64,000 nucleotides of DNA, from contig NC_072796.1 of NCBI RefSeq assembly GCF_028583425.1, positions 143,415,464 to 143,479,463 on the forward strand, given 5' to 3'. This document shows, in pieces, positions 24,301-39,300 of this stretch (its first letter is position 1; each line of letters starts with the position of its first letter). The translations under genes and the position numbers were made by a program. The notes under the pieces were generated by a model. It did no database searches, was not told the origin of the DNA, and saw nothing but the letters and a program-made list of their open reading frames with translations. The DNA is from Eublepharis macularius (lineage: Eukaryota > Chordata > Lepidosauria > Squamata > Eublepharidae).

Positions 24301-27300
24301 GTGTTGGCTGGAAAAAAAATAAGGGGGGCTGAGACTTCCTAGCTTGCCCAGTATGGGCCTAGAGACCGCCCCCCCCCCCCCGGCAACTGCTCTTCTCCAG
24401 AAAGCACCAACCCACCCACCCACACCCACACACAAACCCCACAGCTTGGAGGAGGATTTGGGGGGATTCACGAGTGGACAGACTGTTCCATCCTCAGGCG
24501 GGAGAACTGAGGACGGCCAACAGAAGAGGCAGCTGGCAGTCGATTCCCAGCGGCTTAAGGGAGCCCTGCTCTGTATAACGCACAAGGGACTTCACCCTCA
24601 CACGACGCAGCAACAGACACTGAGGCTAAGCCACCTTAATAAAAGGATATGCAGTTCTCCAGGAAGGAGAGACCTTGGCAGGGCTGGCTGCCACGAGAGA
24701 TAACAAAGCCTCCAGGCTCAGGCACAGTATACCTCTGAACGCGAGGGGATGGGTCAGAGACAGAGGCTCCCTTAAGCCATCTGCACTCCTCCTCTGCTCC
24801 AAGGCACTCAGGGTGGCTTTCTCCATTGCCACCCCGTTGCCCTCTCAACCACCCTGCGAGGCAGGCTAGGCTGAGAGGGGGACCCCGGCGTTGCCACTCA
24901 GCAAGCTTCACAGCAAATGGGGACGCGGTTCCAGCCCCCACTCCAGTTCCAGCCAGTTCGGTGTAGTGGATAAGAGCGGCAGAACTCTAATCTGGAGAGC
25001 CAGGTTAAATTCCCCACTCCTCCACTTGAAGCCAGCTGGGTGACCTTGGGGCAGTCACAGCTCTCTGGAGCTCTCTCAGATGTGGTGGTGGTTGTAGTTG
25101 TTGTTATTAAACTACTACACATGTTTTGGCCTCAGTGCTCTCAACTTGCATTCCGGGAGGTGCTGATAAACCGGGCGGCCCCTTGCAAGCCCCCCAGGAA
25201 GATGAGCTCTGCTAGGCCCGCAAGCAGCCCACATGGCAGCAGTGGAGGCCGCAGCTCACCGACTGCCCTCGCTTAGTCCCCGGGGGAGGTCTGGGCCTTG
25301 CCCCAGGCCCTTTGCAGAACTCGGCTGTGACCCCTGAGCTAGGCGGCACATTCCTGTCCTGCACACGGCACCAAAGGTCACGCGGTTCAAGGGCAGCGAT
25401 GGAGTCATCCGGTCTGTTCAGAGGCCGAGTAGCCAGGCTGCTGGTCAGGAGCCCGCAGAGCCAGGCAGGACCCTTCCTGCCACCGGAACCCAAGGAAGGG
25501 AATTCCCCCCGGCTGTGCTACGCGGGCACCTCAAGTGCGGTGGGGACGAGGGACCTTCCACAGCATGCGCTGCAGCCACTTGACCAGCTCTCAGAACAGA
25601 TGTGGGCAGGAAGTTCTCCAGCTGGGACACCCTCTGGAGCAGGCGGTCCCTGAACGCATCTATTTGCATATTCCTATCATTTCTCCCCCCAATAGGAACT
25701 CAGAGTGGCTTATAATATTGTTCCCTTCTCCTACATTTTATCCTCCCAACGGCCTCAGGAGGTAGGTCAGGGCTGGCCCAAGGTCACCCAGGCAGCTTCC
25801 GTGGCAGAGCGGGGAATCGATCCTAGTCGGACACTCCAACTGCTACACCTTGCAGGCGCCAACCAGCCGCAAAGCCAGGCCGCCTCTTCGGCCCCTCACC
25901 TTCCAGATGCTCCACTAACTCGGGAACCTTCTTGCTCCACAAGGACTCCAGAGCTGGGTGGATGCTGAAGGACAAGACATTCAGCAGGCGCAGGGCAGCT
26001 GCCCCACGGCTCTCCCCTCTGTACGGCTGAGAAGCTACAACCTGGGGTGGGGGGGGGGGACGACAAAGAGCATTTCCTTGACAGGCACCCCCAGAGCCAA
26101 AGACCAGAGGGACACAGTCCGAGCACTAGCTGTCACGGAGAGTGACCTCGGTCACCAGAGGTAGTCCTCACGCTGCTGGCCTGAGCCGTTCGTGGAGCCC
26201 AGGGCCTCTCCGGTCAAAGCAAAGAGCCGGATTCGAGTCCTGCGGCCCCTTGGTAGAAGCCCCCATCTTCAGATGCAGGGAAAGGATCTCCTCCCCCTCG
26301 GCCCTCTGAACACACACTCACCAGCAGCCTCGCCAGGAGAGCCCACGAGGAAGGGAGATTGGCTGCAAAGGAGAGAAGAAGAAGAAGAAGAAGATCTGTA
26401 AGATTCGCACACGAGACAAGACCCAGCAGGGGGAGGGAGCAGGTGGGGGGGGGCAGGGAGAGCCTGAGAGTCGACCGTTCACATCCAAGCATCCCCTCCT
26501 TCCCTACAAGGCACAAACCGTGGGTGTCAGAGTGGAGCCGGAAGTCCTTCTGCCCCTCCTCTTGCTTCTTAGCTGCCAGGTGAATGAGGCTCCTGCAGAG
26601 CGGGGTCAGGGCGTTGCTCAAGTGGACGGGGGTCACAAACTCCAGAAGGTAAGGCCACAGAACCTGGAGGAACAGCCCCGCAGGTTGGCACAGCATCAAG
26701 GCTGAGCGGTGGCTCAGCTCCCTCCCTCCCTCCCCTCCACGCAGCTCCAGGGGAACAGGGAGCCTGGCTTCGCGCACAAGGCCCAAAGCAGAGATTCTTG
26801 CTCTGTTGCCTGCAGGCAAAGTCTTGCCTGCGGTTTTTTCACCCCAATTCTTGCTAGAGTATTCCAAGTAGTGTGGAAGCCCACGATCCGCGTGCACGAC
26901 TCTACTTGGTTTGCAAGGTGCTAAATAGGGGCCTTGATCTTCTTGAGAGGGGGTGGGGTGGGGTGTCACAGTATCCCAGCCCAGCCAAGCCCAAGGTCTT
27001 CCAGCCACTGGGGCTGCAGTGCCAGAGACCCCTGTCTTGACCTCAGTCCTAGAGGAATCAGGCCTCAACAGTGCTCTCTGCTCGGGAATGAGCCGCCTGC
27101 CACCTCTGCTGGCATGCAAAGCAGAAGCCAAGGAGCCTTTGCCAGGGCGGACCTTGCAGGCCACCGTTTTCCAACAGCGGACCAAGTGAGCACGCACACA
27201 CGCACGCAAACACACACCGGAAGATCCCCCTGCACACAGCAAAGGAGCGCAGACACTTGGCGCCACTGCGGCTGCCCCACGGAGCATACCTCACTCATCC

Positions 27301-30300
27301 TGTCAATCGTGGTGCTGATGAGGAAGAGTGTGTTCACGCTGATGTCCCGGACTTGGGCGTCGGTCAAGTCCTCCGTTTCCAGGGACTGCCGCCGGGGGAG
27401 CTGAGAAGCCTGAACAGACATCGCAAGCAGGCCCCTCTTAGTGTCAAGACAGAACCATCCCCCATGGCTGCTGGTGTGGAAAATCAGTTTGGAAGGCAGC
27501 CCTCAACATGCAAAGAGAACCAGGCCCCGGAGCTGGGCCCAGGGAGAAGGCCAGCACGTCCCCCCACTAACAGCTTGCAGAGCGCCCCCCCCCCATGAGA
27601 ACAAGACCAAAGACACGGCAACATTTCTCCCTGTGCTCCAGCAGGAAAGCTGTAGGTCCCTTGCCTTGCCTTGCCTTGCCTTGCCTACCCAAAAGTGCAT
27701 GCTCAAGAAATGCCTCCCACGCTGAAGCCAGCGTGGCACAAGCACCACCTCTGCCCATCAGCAAAGGACGTCACAGCCGAATGGGACCCCAGGGCAAGTC
27801 ACGTCCTGAGAGGACTTTCAAAGAGGGCGTAACCCTTTCCTTAATGGAGCGGCACAGTGAGCAGCCAGCATGCCTGCCAGGTCAGTGTTTTGTTGTGCAA
27901 CTGCACTCCTGGCCTCTAGAGCAAGCAGTGTGGTTCAGTGGTGAGTGTCTCTAGGGCTGGGATGCAACCATCGCAAGAGGCAGCCGGACTCATCCAGCAG
28001 GGGACAAAAATGGGTCAAACTCATGTTTTGAAAGGCCACCAATATTAACCCCTCCCGGGTGCAGAGGGGTAGGGGCAGATTTCTCCCAGGGGAGCCTAGA
28101 AGAGGAATTCAATGCCATGGCTGCTTTTGGGGACTGGAGTTTTGTAAGTGTTACGGAATTTGGGGGAGCTCCTTGTATACCAGTTTGAATCCACTGATGT
28201 AGATTACTTAATGCTTGAGAATGAATCCTTTCTGCACCTTTTTTGTTTAACATTCTTGTTCCTGCAATTAACCAGGGGTGTGCACCCAAAGATTTGGGTT
28301 TCCCACTTCAGGAAAACAATTAGGAGTAACTTGAATCCCAAAGCAGAAAGCCACTTTGGTATGCTCTGTAAAGATTTGGGAATCGGCAGGGCAGGAAGTC
28401 TGAAAGCAAGCTTGCCAGCGGCAAAAAAAATGTTGCTTTCAACTGGCTTCCCGCCCTGCTGCTTTTTTCACCTGATGGGAGCGGGGAGGAGAGAGTGTAG
28501 TGAGTCACTACAACCCCCTCCTCTGCACTCCTATTGGGTAAAAAAAATCAGGAAGCTTGAAAGCAAGCAGCACTTTTCTTACTCTTTGAAAATGCAAATA
28601 GCTAGAAAAGTGCTGCGGCTGCTGCCGCTTTACCCGAAGCTTTCCGAAGCTATACAAATCGCTTCAGAAAGCTTTGCTTTGGGATTCCCAAATTGGCTCA
28701 GAAATGCTGAGGCCAATTCGGGAATCCCGAATCTTTCCGAATCAGAAACCCAAAGCGCACATCCCTGCAATTAACAATAACAATGCAAAGGCCTTGAAAA
28801 GCACAGCAAGGACTGCAAGTTAATTTCCATTACACACCAAAGGTTATAATTGTTTATGTCCACAACTTTTAGTCCCGGCCTTGGGCATGTTCCTTCCTAT
28901 GTTATGCTATGAAACTCTTGGTGCCATGCAGAATGTTTTTATTGCAGTGACCTTTCTAAATGCTAGTCATGACCTGTTACTCCATCATAAGAAAAGCCCA
29001 GGAAACTTCTGTCCTGCTGAACCCTTACCTGGCCAACTGGAAGGGCACACTGCCGGACGAGGAACTCGATCACAGCTTCCCCACCTGGCTGCTCCAAGTA
29101 CCCGTGGTGGGCCATGGCACTGATCACCTGAACCATGGCCCACTTCACCTGCGAGAAACCCAATTGAGACATCACAACAGACTCAGTCACGGCTCAGTCC
29201 TATCCAAGCTTCCCCCACCCCCACTCAAAAAGTCTTGGGGCACCAAGAGGCTGAATATGCTGACCTGAAACGTCCCCCCCCCACACCCAATTTGGAAGCA
29301 CAGCCACTCAAGCCACACAACATGATTCTGACAAAAGGAAAAGGGCCAATTGTGGCCGTGTGTTAGCCACTGCTCAGGTGGGGCCTTCAGCAAGCCGCTG
29401 CCCTCCTGCATGCATGAATATCAGGCTACAACAGGAAGAGAATGCAGCGGGGCCACGCAGTTCTGTGGTAAGAATTGGTCATCTCAGAGGTTCCCACTCG
29501 GCCCACCTACTGCAGCAGACCCAGGGCAGCTTACATGGGAAACCATCAAGCCCTAAAGTGCCAGCCTGAGGGATCAGCAGGGCCTCTGCTGTTATGAAGC
29601 AACTGTGCCAAGCCAGTCCACCCTGTGCACCCCTGGCAAGGATGCTGCTCAGTCCCGGCAGGATGAGAGCCTCCTGCGAGGAACTCCGCAAAGCAGACAC
29701 TCGTATGGGAGAGGCAGCCCAGCGGGCACCCTGGGACCAAGCCCTCTGGAGTGCCGTGTAAGAATACCAATCATGGCTTAGAACAGTCGGGGCAGAGGCC
29801 ATTTCCAGCATCCCCAGAAGCAGGCAGGAGGTCAGCCTGGCACACTCCAAGCAAAGTGGGCATTCCGAGGGATGCAGCTGGGGGAGTGCTAAGCAGCCCC
29901 CTGCCCACTCACCTTATTGCTGTTGTCTTGCAGGGGCAGCTTCATGGAAGACAGGATGAAGGGCTTCTTGATCTCCATCTGAGAGGCTGTGCAGGGGGGG
30001 GGGGGGCGGGGAGGACAGAGATGTCAGCTTCCACAGGACTTCCCTCCTGCCAGAGCCTTGTGTGCCGGGGCAAGGCATGCCCTTCTTGTAGTTCCCCTCC
30101 CACGCATGGAAGGAAGAGGAATTCTTCCCCGGATATTTCAGGCTTGCAGCCAAGGCCCCTCCCCGGGCATTTCTGCAAAGAATGCCACGGCACCGTGGGC
30201 TGTTTGCACATCGACAGTCACTGCCCTCGGCGCTCAGGAGCTCAGCCAAGTCCTTCTTCACAGCCAGCTGCTCTGGCCAGCAGGACAGAAGCCAAGCCGC

Positions 30301-33300
30301 AGGCCCCAGCCCCAAGCCTCTCTGACCTGCGGAAGAGCCGCTCACACCGCCGGCAGGCTCAAGGTGCCCAGCACCTCTCCCCCTCCTGATGGCAGGGCTG
30401 CCACAGACCCTCAAGAAATGAAGCCCGCCAGCCGAGCCGAGCCCACCACCCTTCCTGCAGGCTCAGGCTGCATCTAGCACTGCATTTTCTCCCCTTCTCT
30501 TCTGCCCAGGCTTTCCCAGGGCGTGGCCATTAGACACCCCACCTCCAGCCACAGAAGCCCTGGGCTTTACTCTGGGACACACCGGCCTCCCTTCTTCTGG
30601 AAGACCCAACAGGCAATGCCTCAGGGGTCCTCAGGGAAAGTGCCTGCCCTGCTCCTGTAGGACTACACGTGGGGCACTGGAGAGGTATGGGAGTACCCCC
30701 TCCACGCAGGTGACGGGGTGGCACAAAAGCCCTGGAGCCACGAGTCAGATCCCTGCGTAAACACTGGAGACAGCTCAACCGCCCACCATTGAGCCCACCG
30801 GGCCACAACATGAGGGAGTCTCCGGTGCAGCCAAGGAGTGACAGCCAAGAGCTACATCCACGGCCCGTGCCAAGGGTGACTGCTGTCAGGTTCAGAATGC
30901 TTTCCTTTATGTTATAACCAAAGAGACTCCATTTTAATTCTTTTAGTGTTCTGAATGCTTCTTCTACAAGTGCCAAGACGTTCCCTAGCAGCTATCTCAC
31001 AGAAGAGGAATGTTTTGACTACAGCTTTGCCAGCCCTGGGAAACTTTCACTTTCTCAGCCTCAAGCAGATTGTTTTGAGAACTATGGGGGGAGGCTGGGC
31101 CTGCTGGGGTTTGATACTCTGTACCTTGTTCTTTGCCTCTCATTCGTAACAATACACGTGTACCAGCCCAGATATTGCATCTGGGCCCGTGGACTGTAAC
31201 GGTTGCTCTTTTCAGTAAATCTTTTGAAAACAACGGACTCTTGTCTGATTGCAGAAGGTAGTCTGGATACAACTATTATTTAGCCACAGATCTGACAACT
31301 GCCACACAAACGTGCCCAAGGGCGCTGCCATGCTGACTGAGGAGCGATATAGCCTACAGCCTGTGGCAAGAGCTGGCACAGAGACTAGGAGCTGGGAGAC
31401 CCACGTTCCAATCCCCTCCCTGCCACGGAAACTCGCTGGGTGAACCTGGGCCACTCACACACTCTCAGCCTCACCCAACTCGGGGGGGGGGGCTGTCGTG
31501 GGGATACTGGGGAGAATAATTCCATCAGCCACTATGGGTCCCCGCTGGGGAAGAGCAGGGCACAAATAAGAGAGACAACCCATTGAAGCCTGGGAGCTCG
31601 GCCAGCCCTCTAGGCCCGGGGGGGGGGGCTCTGAACACGGTGCCCACCCCCACGGGGCCTGAAAGCAGGGGAGGGAGCTGCCGCAGCAGCCGGCAGGACT
31701 TGGATCTCCTCCAGGGGCTGCCCACGAGGAGGGCCTGGGAGAGAACGCGGAGCCCCTCCCGCACTCACAAGCGCTGTTGATGATCTGCCGCAGGATGGTC
31801 AGGGTTCCCACCCGCATCCTCTCGTTGCCCGACTCCAGCTTCGGAAGCAGAAATCCAAGCAAGCGGTCCGGGAAGGAGGCAGCTGAAAGAGAGAGAAGCC
31901 AGACCAGCCATCAGCCAACCGAGCACGTGGAAAACGCATGTACCTGAAGGTGTCCCCCTTCTTACATTACGTGCCCAGGGTAATGCTGATCGCCACTTTG
32001 AGGTCAGGAAGCAATTTTCCCCAGGCCAGTTTGGCCGGGGATCCTGTTCTGCCATCTTCTGGGCATGGAGCAGGGGTCACTGGGGGGGGGGGTGAAGGTA
32101 GTCGATGGCTTCCCCACATCAGCCAGCTTGCCCTGGGCTTTCTGCACCCAGCATTGAACACGCCCACATCCCACTGGGCAGCAGTCGCAGAACGGATGGG
32201 GCAGGGGAGAGGAAAGCATAGCGGGAAGAGAACAGCATGGAACCCAATCCCTGCTTTCTAAGCCAAGTTTCCAAGCTGGGCATTGCAGAAGAGGAGCCGG
32301 CAGTCTCAGAAAGGAGCACAGATCAAGCTGGAGCGGGGAGAAGGACCGGGGATGGGGTGGGGGTGGGGGGATCAGTTATACGTGTCTCCTCCTCCTGTTC
32401 ACGTCCAGCTCCTGCCTTCACTAGCCAAAGCCCCAAAGCAAGACACGGCACTGAACCCCCCCCCCTCAGCACAAGGAGCCAAGCAGTCCCACGCAACCTG
32501 AAGCCAAGGAGCAGCCCCCTCCCCACAGCCACAGCCAGGCCCTGGGGAGTCAACCAGAAGAGAAGACCCCCCCCCAGGCATGTGTGACCCTCATGCATCT
32601 TCTGCTCCGAAGTGACACCTGTGCGCACATGCGCCCTGAAACACTAGGGCGATGGCTACCATGACTCTAGCTGCTTGGAAAGACACATGCCAGGCATGTA
32701 TTCACACAGAGGGGTGCCGCGCATGAAGCACTCCTCAAAGTCAGCCTCTGAGAACTGTGCTCTGCAAACCAAAAAACCACCTGGGGCATGAAAGAGGCCT
32801 GCTTCCCAAAGGCCAGCCAGCAGAATTCAGCACATATCACAACAGACTCTACCAAACGCTGTGCAGCTGAGAGCATTTCCTGTACCAAATCACAACACCT
32901 TTTATTCAAAGCATTCACCTGCGGGGTGGGAGAGAAATCACCAGGCAACAGAGCAGGGGGAGGCCAACATGTCATCACTGACTGAAGGGCGGTGCGGGGG
33001 GGGGGGGGAGAGCTTCTTCATGCAGGGCCACGAGGCTGTCGGCCTTCACTCGAGGGGGCCAGGAGCCTTGGGGGGCATTGCTCCGCACACATTCAGAGGG
33101 CTTAGTGCAAAACTTGCTAGCTTGTTTTCACATCAGGCTCTTCACAAACACAAACACACACACACCATACACTTTGCCCGATGCTCCCACGCTCCTGCCC
33201 TGGGAATGTGTTTGTTAAGGAGAAAAAAAAATCACCTGACCGTGACTCAGCCAAGGCTCAAGGAGGAAAATATTTACCTACCCGTCCCCAGTCATTCGTG

Positions 33301-36300
33301 TTTCCTTTGCAGCACACGCAGCAGGCAAGACCCCCCCACCCACCCCCTGCAAGAACGAGTTATTCACTGAACCCCCATTACTGCCCCCCCAAGAAGAGAG
33401 ACTCTGCAGACGCTGCACCCCCACCAACGCCCCTGCAATCTACAGGGCTAGAAGCCACCGGTCCCACACTCTGGCGAGAAACGCTGAGGCCACTGCAGGA
33501 GCCAGCCTGGCCGTGGCCCAAAGCAGCCAGGACTCGGGACCAGGGAAAGAGGGTGCTGTGAGGCTGGCCTGGCTCCTTTTGTTTCCATCCTTCACCTGCT
33601 CTGACTACTTATGGGAAGAGAGCCGTGCCAGAGACCAACTGAGACTCTGCACAGCCTCCCTCCAACCCCTGGATAGCGACACTCACTCACTGCCACAAAC
33701 ACATCTCCGAGGCCAGAAAGCTGCGAAAAGGAAAGCAGGGATCCTCGTGCGCTCAGTTCTGCAACCCCATTCTCCCGTTTGTTGGATCCGATTGTGAGAT
33801 TCTGCCCCACCTCCCTGCAGAGCGCAAGTGATAAAGAGGCAGCCCACCAGCTCAGAACTCAAATCCCCACCAGCGACACCTCCTGCTCTGGTGTAGAGCA
33901 ATAAGGAGGTGGCCCCATGGTGACCAGCACAGCTGGAAACAAACTTCCGGGCTGACCCACAGGCCGTTCCTGCCCCCCACCCCACCCCACCCCACCCTGG
34001 GCTAAGCCAAAAGGCGACAGGCCTAAGCGCCCCCTTGAGCCAAGGCATGCGCAGCTCAGCCAAGCCAGCTGCCGGCAAGTCCATGAGCAGCATTCACCGT
34101 CCATGAGGGCCAAGTGGTGCCCCCTCCCCAGCCTTGAGAGCCAGGAAGGCCAAGCAGCCAAGCGAGAAGGTGGTCCTCGTGCCACAGTTGGGAGTGTTGG
34201 AACAGGCGACTCTGCATGCCTGGGACATTGTGGGGCGCTGCATGTCTCTCTGAACATATACGCAACTCTAGCCACCTGCCACTCGTTTGTCTGCGGTGGG
34301 AACGCCTCCTGGCCCCTCCTCCTCGTCTCTATGCCTTCCGGGAGAATCTCTCTCTTGCCTCGTGGCCTTTCAAGGAGAAGCACGGAAGGCTCCACGCTCC
34401 ATGTCATGAAGGCCCTTCCCCACAGACCCACACTTTCAGCCTCGCCGCCTAACTTTCAGGCCGTGGTTTAGAATTAGGGAATGTAACTCTATAGATTAGG
34501 ATCTTTCCCTTTTACTCCAAGATGTTGCAATGGAAGGAATCTACTTCAATAAAACTAAGTGGTATCTTTCTATGATTTTGTCTGAAGACTAATTAATGCA
34601 CGTGTTAAGGGTTTGAACGCTTCTGTGTTACTATAAAGGTTTCACATAACTATAGTTTCAAACCAAGAAACCTAAATATAAGATTTCCAACAGGGGGTGG
34701 GCTGGTCCCAGGAAGCAGCGCTCTCGCGGGCCCTTACCCAGCACTGTGAAGCACCGAAGGACTTCATTGTGGTTCTTCAGTTGGACCGGCAAGGAGGAGT
34801 CCAGCGGGGTACCGATCTGCTCAAGGAAGGAGAGGAAACCAGTTCCAACGTGCCTCGGCCAGGCAGCCCTGGCTGCTTACCTTGGCCAACCAGAACGCTC
34901 CCACAACCTCTGGCAGGTCCCAGGACTTCACAGCACCTTCCTTGGGGCCAGAACAGGATGGGAGAGTTTGTGCGCCCTGAAGAGCTTATCAAAACCAGAG
35001 CAAAACCCAGACTCAAGGCCCCCCGTCAAGTACCGAAGAGAGGGGCCAAGCCCTGAGCTGCAAACAGAAAGGAAGAGACCCCTGAGCAGGAAGTACCCAG
35101 CACACACACAGCTGGTTGTGCTCCTCCCCCTTGGAGAGATGAAATGCCAGAGAGGGGCATGCACCTCCCACCAGAGGCCTGAACTTACTGCCTTGCACCC
35201 CAGAAGTCTGGGTCCAGAATGCCCACCCACATGACCAGATAGCCCCAGTGTGGAATGGGGGACAGAGTTATTCCCATGGAGACCCTCCCAAGGGTCCAAG
35301 AATCCAGACGCTCTACGTGGCGCTCTTGAGCCATATAGAATCTACAGTTTCTTCCGGGAACAGTTTGGCACAGTTTTTTTCTCTGGGATATTTCTCTTAG
35401 TCGCATCCTTCCATGCTAGACTGCACAGACACCACATAGTTTTCCACAAGGTATTCTACAAGGTTTACCACCCTAATTCTTTATTGGGTTAGGACTGCGC
35501 TAGACGGGCACCTTCTTAGTGTATCCGTCTAGATGTTCTCAGGAGATCCCCGAGTGGAGGCAGCCATCACCAGGTCCTTTCCGGGGGAACCTTTCATCTA
35601 AGGGAGTTTCCCAACAAGGAAAGGCACCGGTCCCCCTTCTTCATGTCACACTACGCCCTTCAGAAGAGGCAGTGCTGGCCCTTGAGTACCACATGGCAAA
35701 GAGAAGTGAAATACAAACCCCTGCTTGGGATGGGTGCGTGTGTAGAACAGGCCTCCCCCCTTCCAGGCTTGGCTTTTTCCTCTTCCCCACTCCTCCTCCC
35801 CGTGGAGACGTGAGAGGCCCTCCCGCCCATCCGCTTCCCTACCTGGAGTTGCAAAGTGTTGAGAAGCGCATCCAGCTGCATGTCCAGAGTGCGGCTGCCA
35901 ATATTGACCGATGCTTCTAAGATCTGGCAGAGGGTCTGCTCAAGGGGACATGTGGTGTGAGGTCAGCACCCCTCTCATAAGAAGAGGCGGGGGGGCTCTT
36001 TGGGATTCCCGCAGCAGTTGCAGCCCGTTCTGCTGGGCCAGCTTCTCTTTACAAGCTCAGGCTGCTGCTCCCCATCCTTTGGACATCCAAGATGCTCGGG
36101 GGAAGCTGGCCCCGGCTTTGAGTCGGGGATCGAGTGGTCCACTGGTTGGTCTCTCACCCCAGCATGCCTCCCTCCACCTTTTGGGGAGGGGTCATGGCTC
36201 AGCAGCAGAGCTCCCGCCTTGTAGGCACCTCCTGGGGCTGGGAAAGGCCTCCACTGGAGACCCTTACCTTGCAGCCCCTTGCCCATATGTCTCTGTCAGA

Positions 36301-39300
36301 AGGCTTTCCCAGCTGAGCTTAGAGGGCTTGTACTGGGCAAGCACTAAGTCAGGGAGCCACACTGGCACCAGCAGGTGCTGCCAGGTCAGTTCTGCCAAGG
36401 AAATAGCAGAGCAGCCTGACCTCGACGGGCTCACTTAAAACATTCACACGCCAGATCCAAAGGCCTCCTGAAAAGGCCTCCCCCGCCCCGCTCCAGGCTG
36501 TGCTCCAAGGGGAGCCCCGGAGGGACCCTCGGCCACACTTACCTTGGAGATGTAGTAGGCCTCGGCCGGCCTCTTGTACAGGGCAAGCATGCCCGGGATG
36601 AGGCGAGGCAGCTGCTCCTCCAGCTTCTGGGTTGGCAACAGGTGGCTCATGGGGCCAAGAGCCTCCACCACCGCCAGCCTCAGCTGCAGAGAGAGGCAGG
36701 AAGGTCACCGGCCCCTCCAGGCACCTCCAGCAGGCACGGCCTCCCTCCAAAGAAGAGCCAGGGAGCCGCCACACCAGCCGCTCTGGAGGGACTCTGGATG
36801 AGCCCCCCCCCCCACCGCCTGGACGGGTACCCGGGGGGCATCCACTTTCCAGAAGCGCCCCCTCCCCCCCGGTCCCTTCTGCCAGCTCTGCCCTAGAAGA
36901 ATTCACCCACTCATCTGCAGGATGCTCAGAGGCACCCATCCTCTTCCAGGGTCTCCATGCAGTCAGGACCCCCACCCCACCCCCCAGTCAAGGAGGGCCA
37001 AGAGCAGAACCTCAGCCAGAGAAACGGGCTCCAGGGGTGGGCTGTGTGCCACTGGGATACTGACATGCAGTGAGCAGAGCTGCCCAAAGGGGGGCAGAGA
37101 GGAGCACAGCACCCCAAACCCTGGCATAGAAGGGCCACTCCTCCCCCCCCCGGGGGGGTCTCCTGCCCCACCCCATCCGCACCTCGGCCTCGCGGCTCTG
37201 CAGCCAGCTGTTGAAGAGCACTTCGTAAGCACTGAAGATCTCCTGGGAGAAGGTGTCTCGCCTCACCGTGGGGTCCGGGGCCTGGTCCAGGTTCGCCAGG
37301 TACTCCTGCACGCTCTCACTGAAGTTCTGCAAAGCTACGTGGGACCAAGCACAGGCTGGCTGCAAGGCCAGACCGGCCACAGCAAAAGACAGCAAAACCC
37401 TGCAGCCTGCCCCCCCCCAGCACAGCACAGCACGGCCCCTCCGCCCCACTCCAGGGCAAAGCAGGGGTCTTTCCTGCCCACCTCGCCAGGCTGAGTCCAG
37501 CAGGCCGAGCCCCCAACGGGCCCCAGCCACACCAGCCGGACTCTGCATCGGCAGGCCAGAGCTGCTTCAGAAGACTGGAAAGGCCACAGCGCTCGACTGC
37601 ATCCCGCCCTGGCAGAGGCAGAACCCTGTGCAACGCATGCATGGCCTCCACCCCAATGCGCAGGCGCAAATGAATGCCCCCACCGAGCCACCGGTGCAAA
37701 GAGGCCCGCCTCCTTACCGAAGCAGAAGACGGCTTTCATGCGGTCCTGCTTGGCCATCCCCAGCATGGGCAACATGGTTCCCAGGACGGAGGGGAGGAAA
37801 GGCACCATCCCAAAGACTGCGAGGGGGCAACAACAGCAGCTTTAACGACGTGCTCCGGCCTGCAGAATCGGTTGCCCAGCATGCCCTTCGCCTCCAACAT
37901 GCGCACAGCCAGCGCATGAGCCACCACCCTCCGGACAACTGTCCATCCCCTGAAACCCCCCCAACCCCCAAGGCCTTTGCTCCTGCCCGCCTGCCTCTGC
38001 TGCTTTGCTCAGGAGGCACACGGGGCAGGACGTCAGAGCCAGAGCAGCCTCTCAACCAGGGCAAGCTGCCCCCGGATGCCGGACCCCCCGCAGACGCTCC
38101 GCTAGAGGCACAGCCCTCCCCAGAAAAGGACGTTGCGTGCTGCCTGACGGGAGGGGGCCAAGTGGGCCGAGCACACCTGTGCTCCATTAAGGGCACCCCC
38201 CTAACTGTGGGGATGCCCCTGCCCTGGCTCCTGCTCAAGGGGCTGATCCTCTCACAGTGACCACTTCTGGCCACTGAACTATCACTGCCCCAGGGGCACA
38301 GGACACCAACTCTGCCCCAACAAGAGTCCCAGTCCAGGGCTTAGCAGAGCCCTACGACACCAGCAACACACACACACACCCTGCCCAGCCCTTCCCCACC
38401 CACCCAAGTCCACTCCGGACACCTTCCTCTTTCTGTGTGGAGGAATCTTTTCAGGACACCTCAGTAGCAGCCGAGAGGGCCCCTCCCCCCCCCTGCTGCG
38501 CCCCCCTCCTGGCTCCAGCCCCTGGGCCCCCGGCTGAGCATCCCTCTGCCCAGGGCAGGCTCTCTCCCCCAAGCCACCCCTACCGTTGGCCACAGAGAGG
38601 CTGGCAAACGTCCGCACGATGAAGTAGTGAGGCAGGACTCCCGGCTGGAACTTGGTCAGCACCTCTTCCATCACCTTGTTGATGAAGCGACTCCCAACCG
38701 CGACGAGGACGTTGCTGGCTGCCTGCTGCCACTCCAAGACAACATCCTGGGCCAAGGAGAAGGAGGCAGCCCCTGCAGCCTGCAGCCCCCACAACTGACT
38801 GCGTTGCCTTGGCAAGGGGGGGGGGGCGCAGCGGGGAAGGGCAGCTCCTTTTCTCTCCCCCGAATCACGCTCCCTCCCTGGGCTGTGGGGGGTCCTGATC
38901 GCCCCCACCTCTTCCTTAGTTTGGCCCTGAGAAGGGCCACGGCCTCGGGTGCCAGAAGCGCAGCCGAGGAGAGCCACAGCGCATACCTTGGACTTGGTCA
39001 TCTCGTTGGACGCCAAGAAGATGACAATCTTGGCCGTGCTGTTGTCCATCTGGGCCACGCTGCTTCGCACCACGGCTTCCATGGCCCTCAGGATGATTAT
39101 GCGGTGTGGGTAAGCCAGCTGAGCGGGAGAGGAAGGACAGGACAGTCAGCGCCAGGCCACGGCCTCCAGGCACTTCAGACACCAAACCCAAACGGCGGGT
39201 GCACACACCTTCCCTCTCAAGCCGCAGAGAAGTGCCCTTGCACAAGCCCTGCGACGAGAGCAGGAAGCGGCACCATGGGCCAGGTCTCCCGGGTGACAGG

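Noticed and set aside
26214..27287. A 357-codon minus-strand open frame
   Set aside because: It reads through MROH1 exons 15 and 14 and intervening introns in one frame. Only the exon parts are conserved, and splice sites bound them.
28148..28774. A 208-codon open frame on the plus strand
   Set aside because: It spans the hAT MITE and its flanks, without a domain. It is explained by the repeat.
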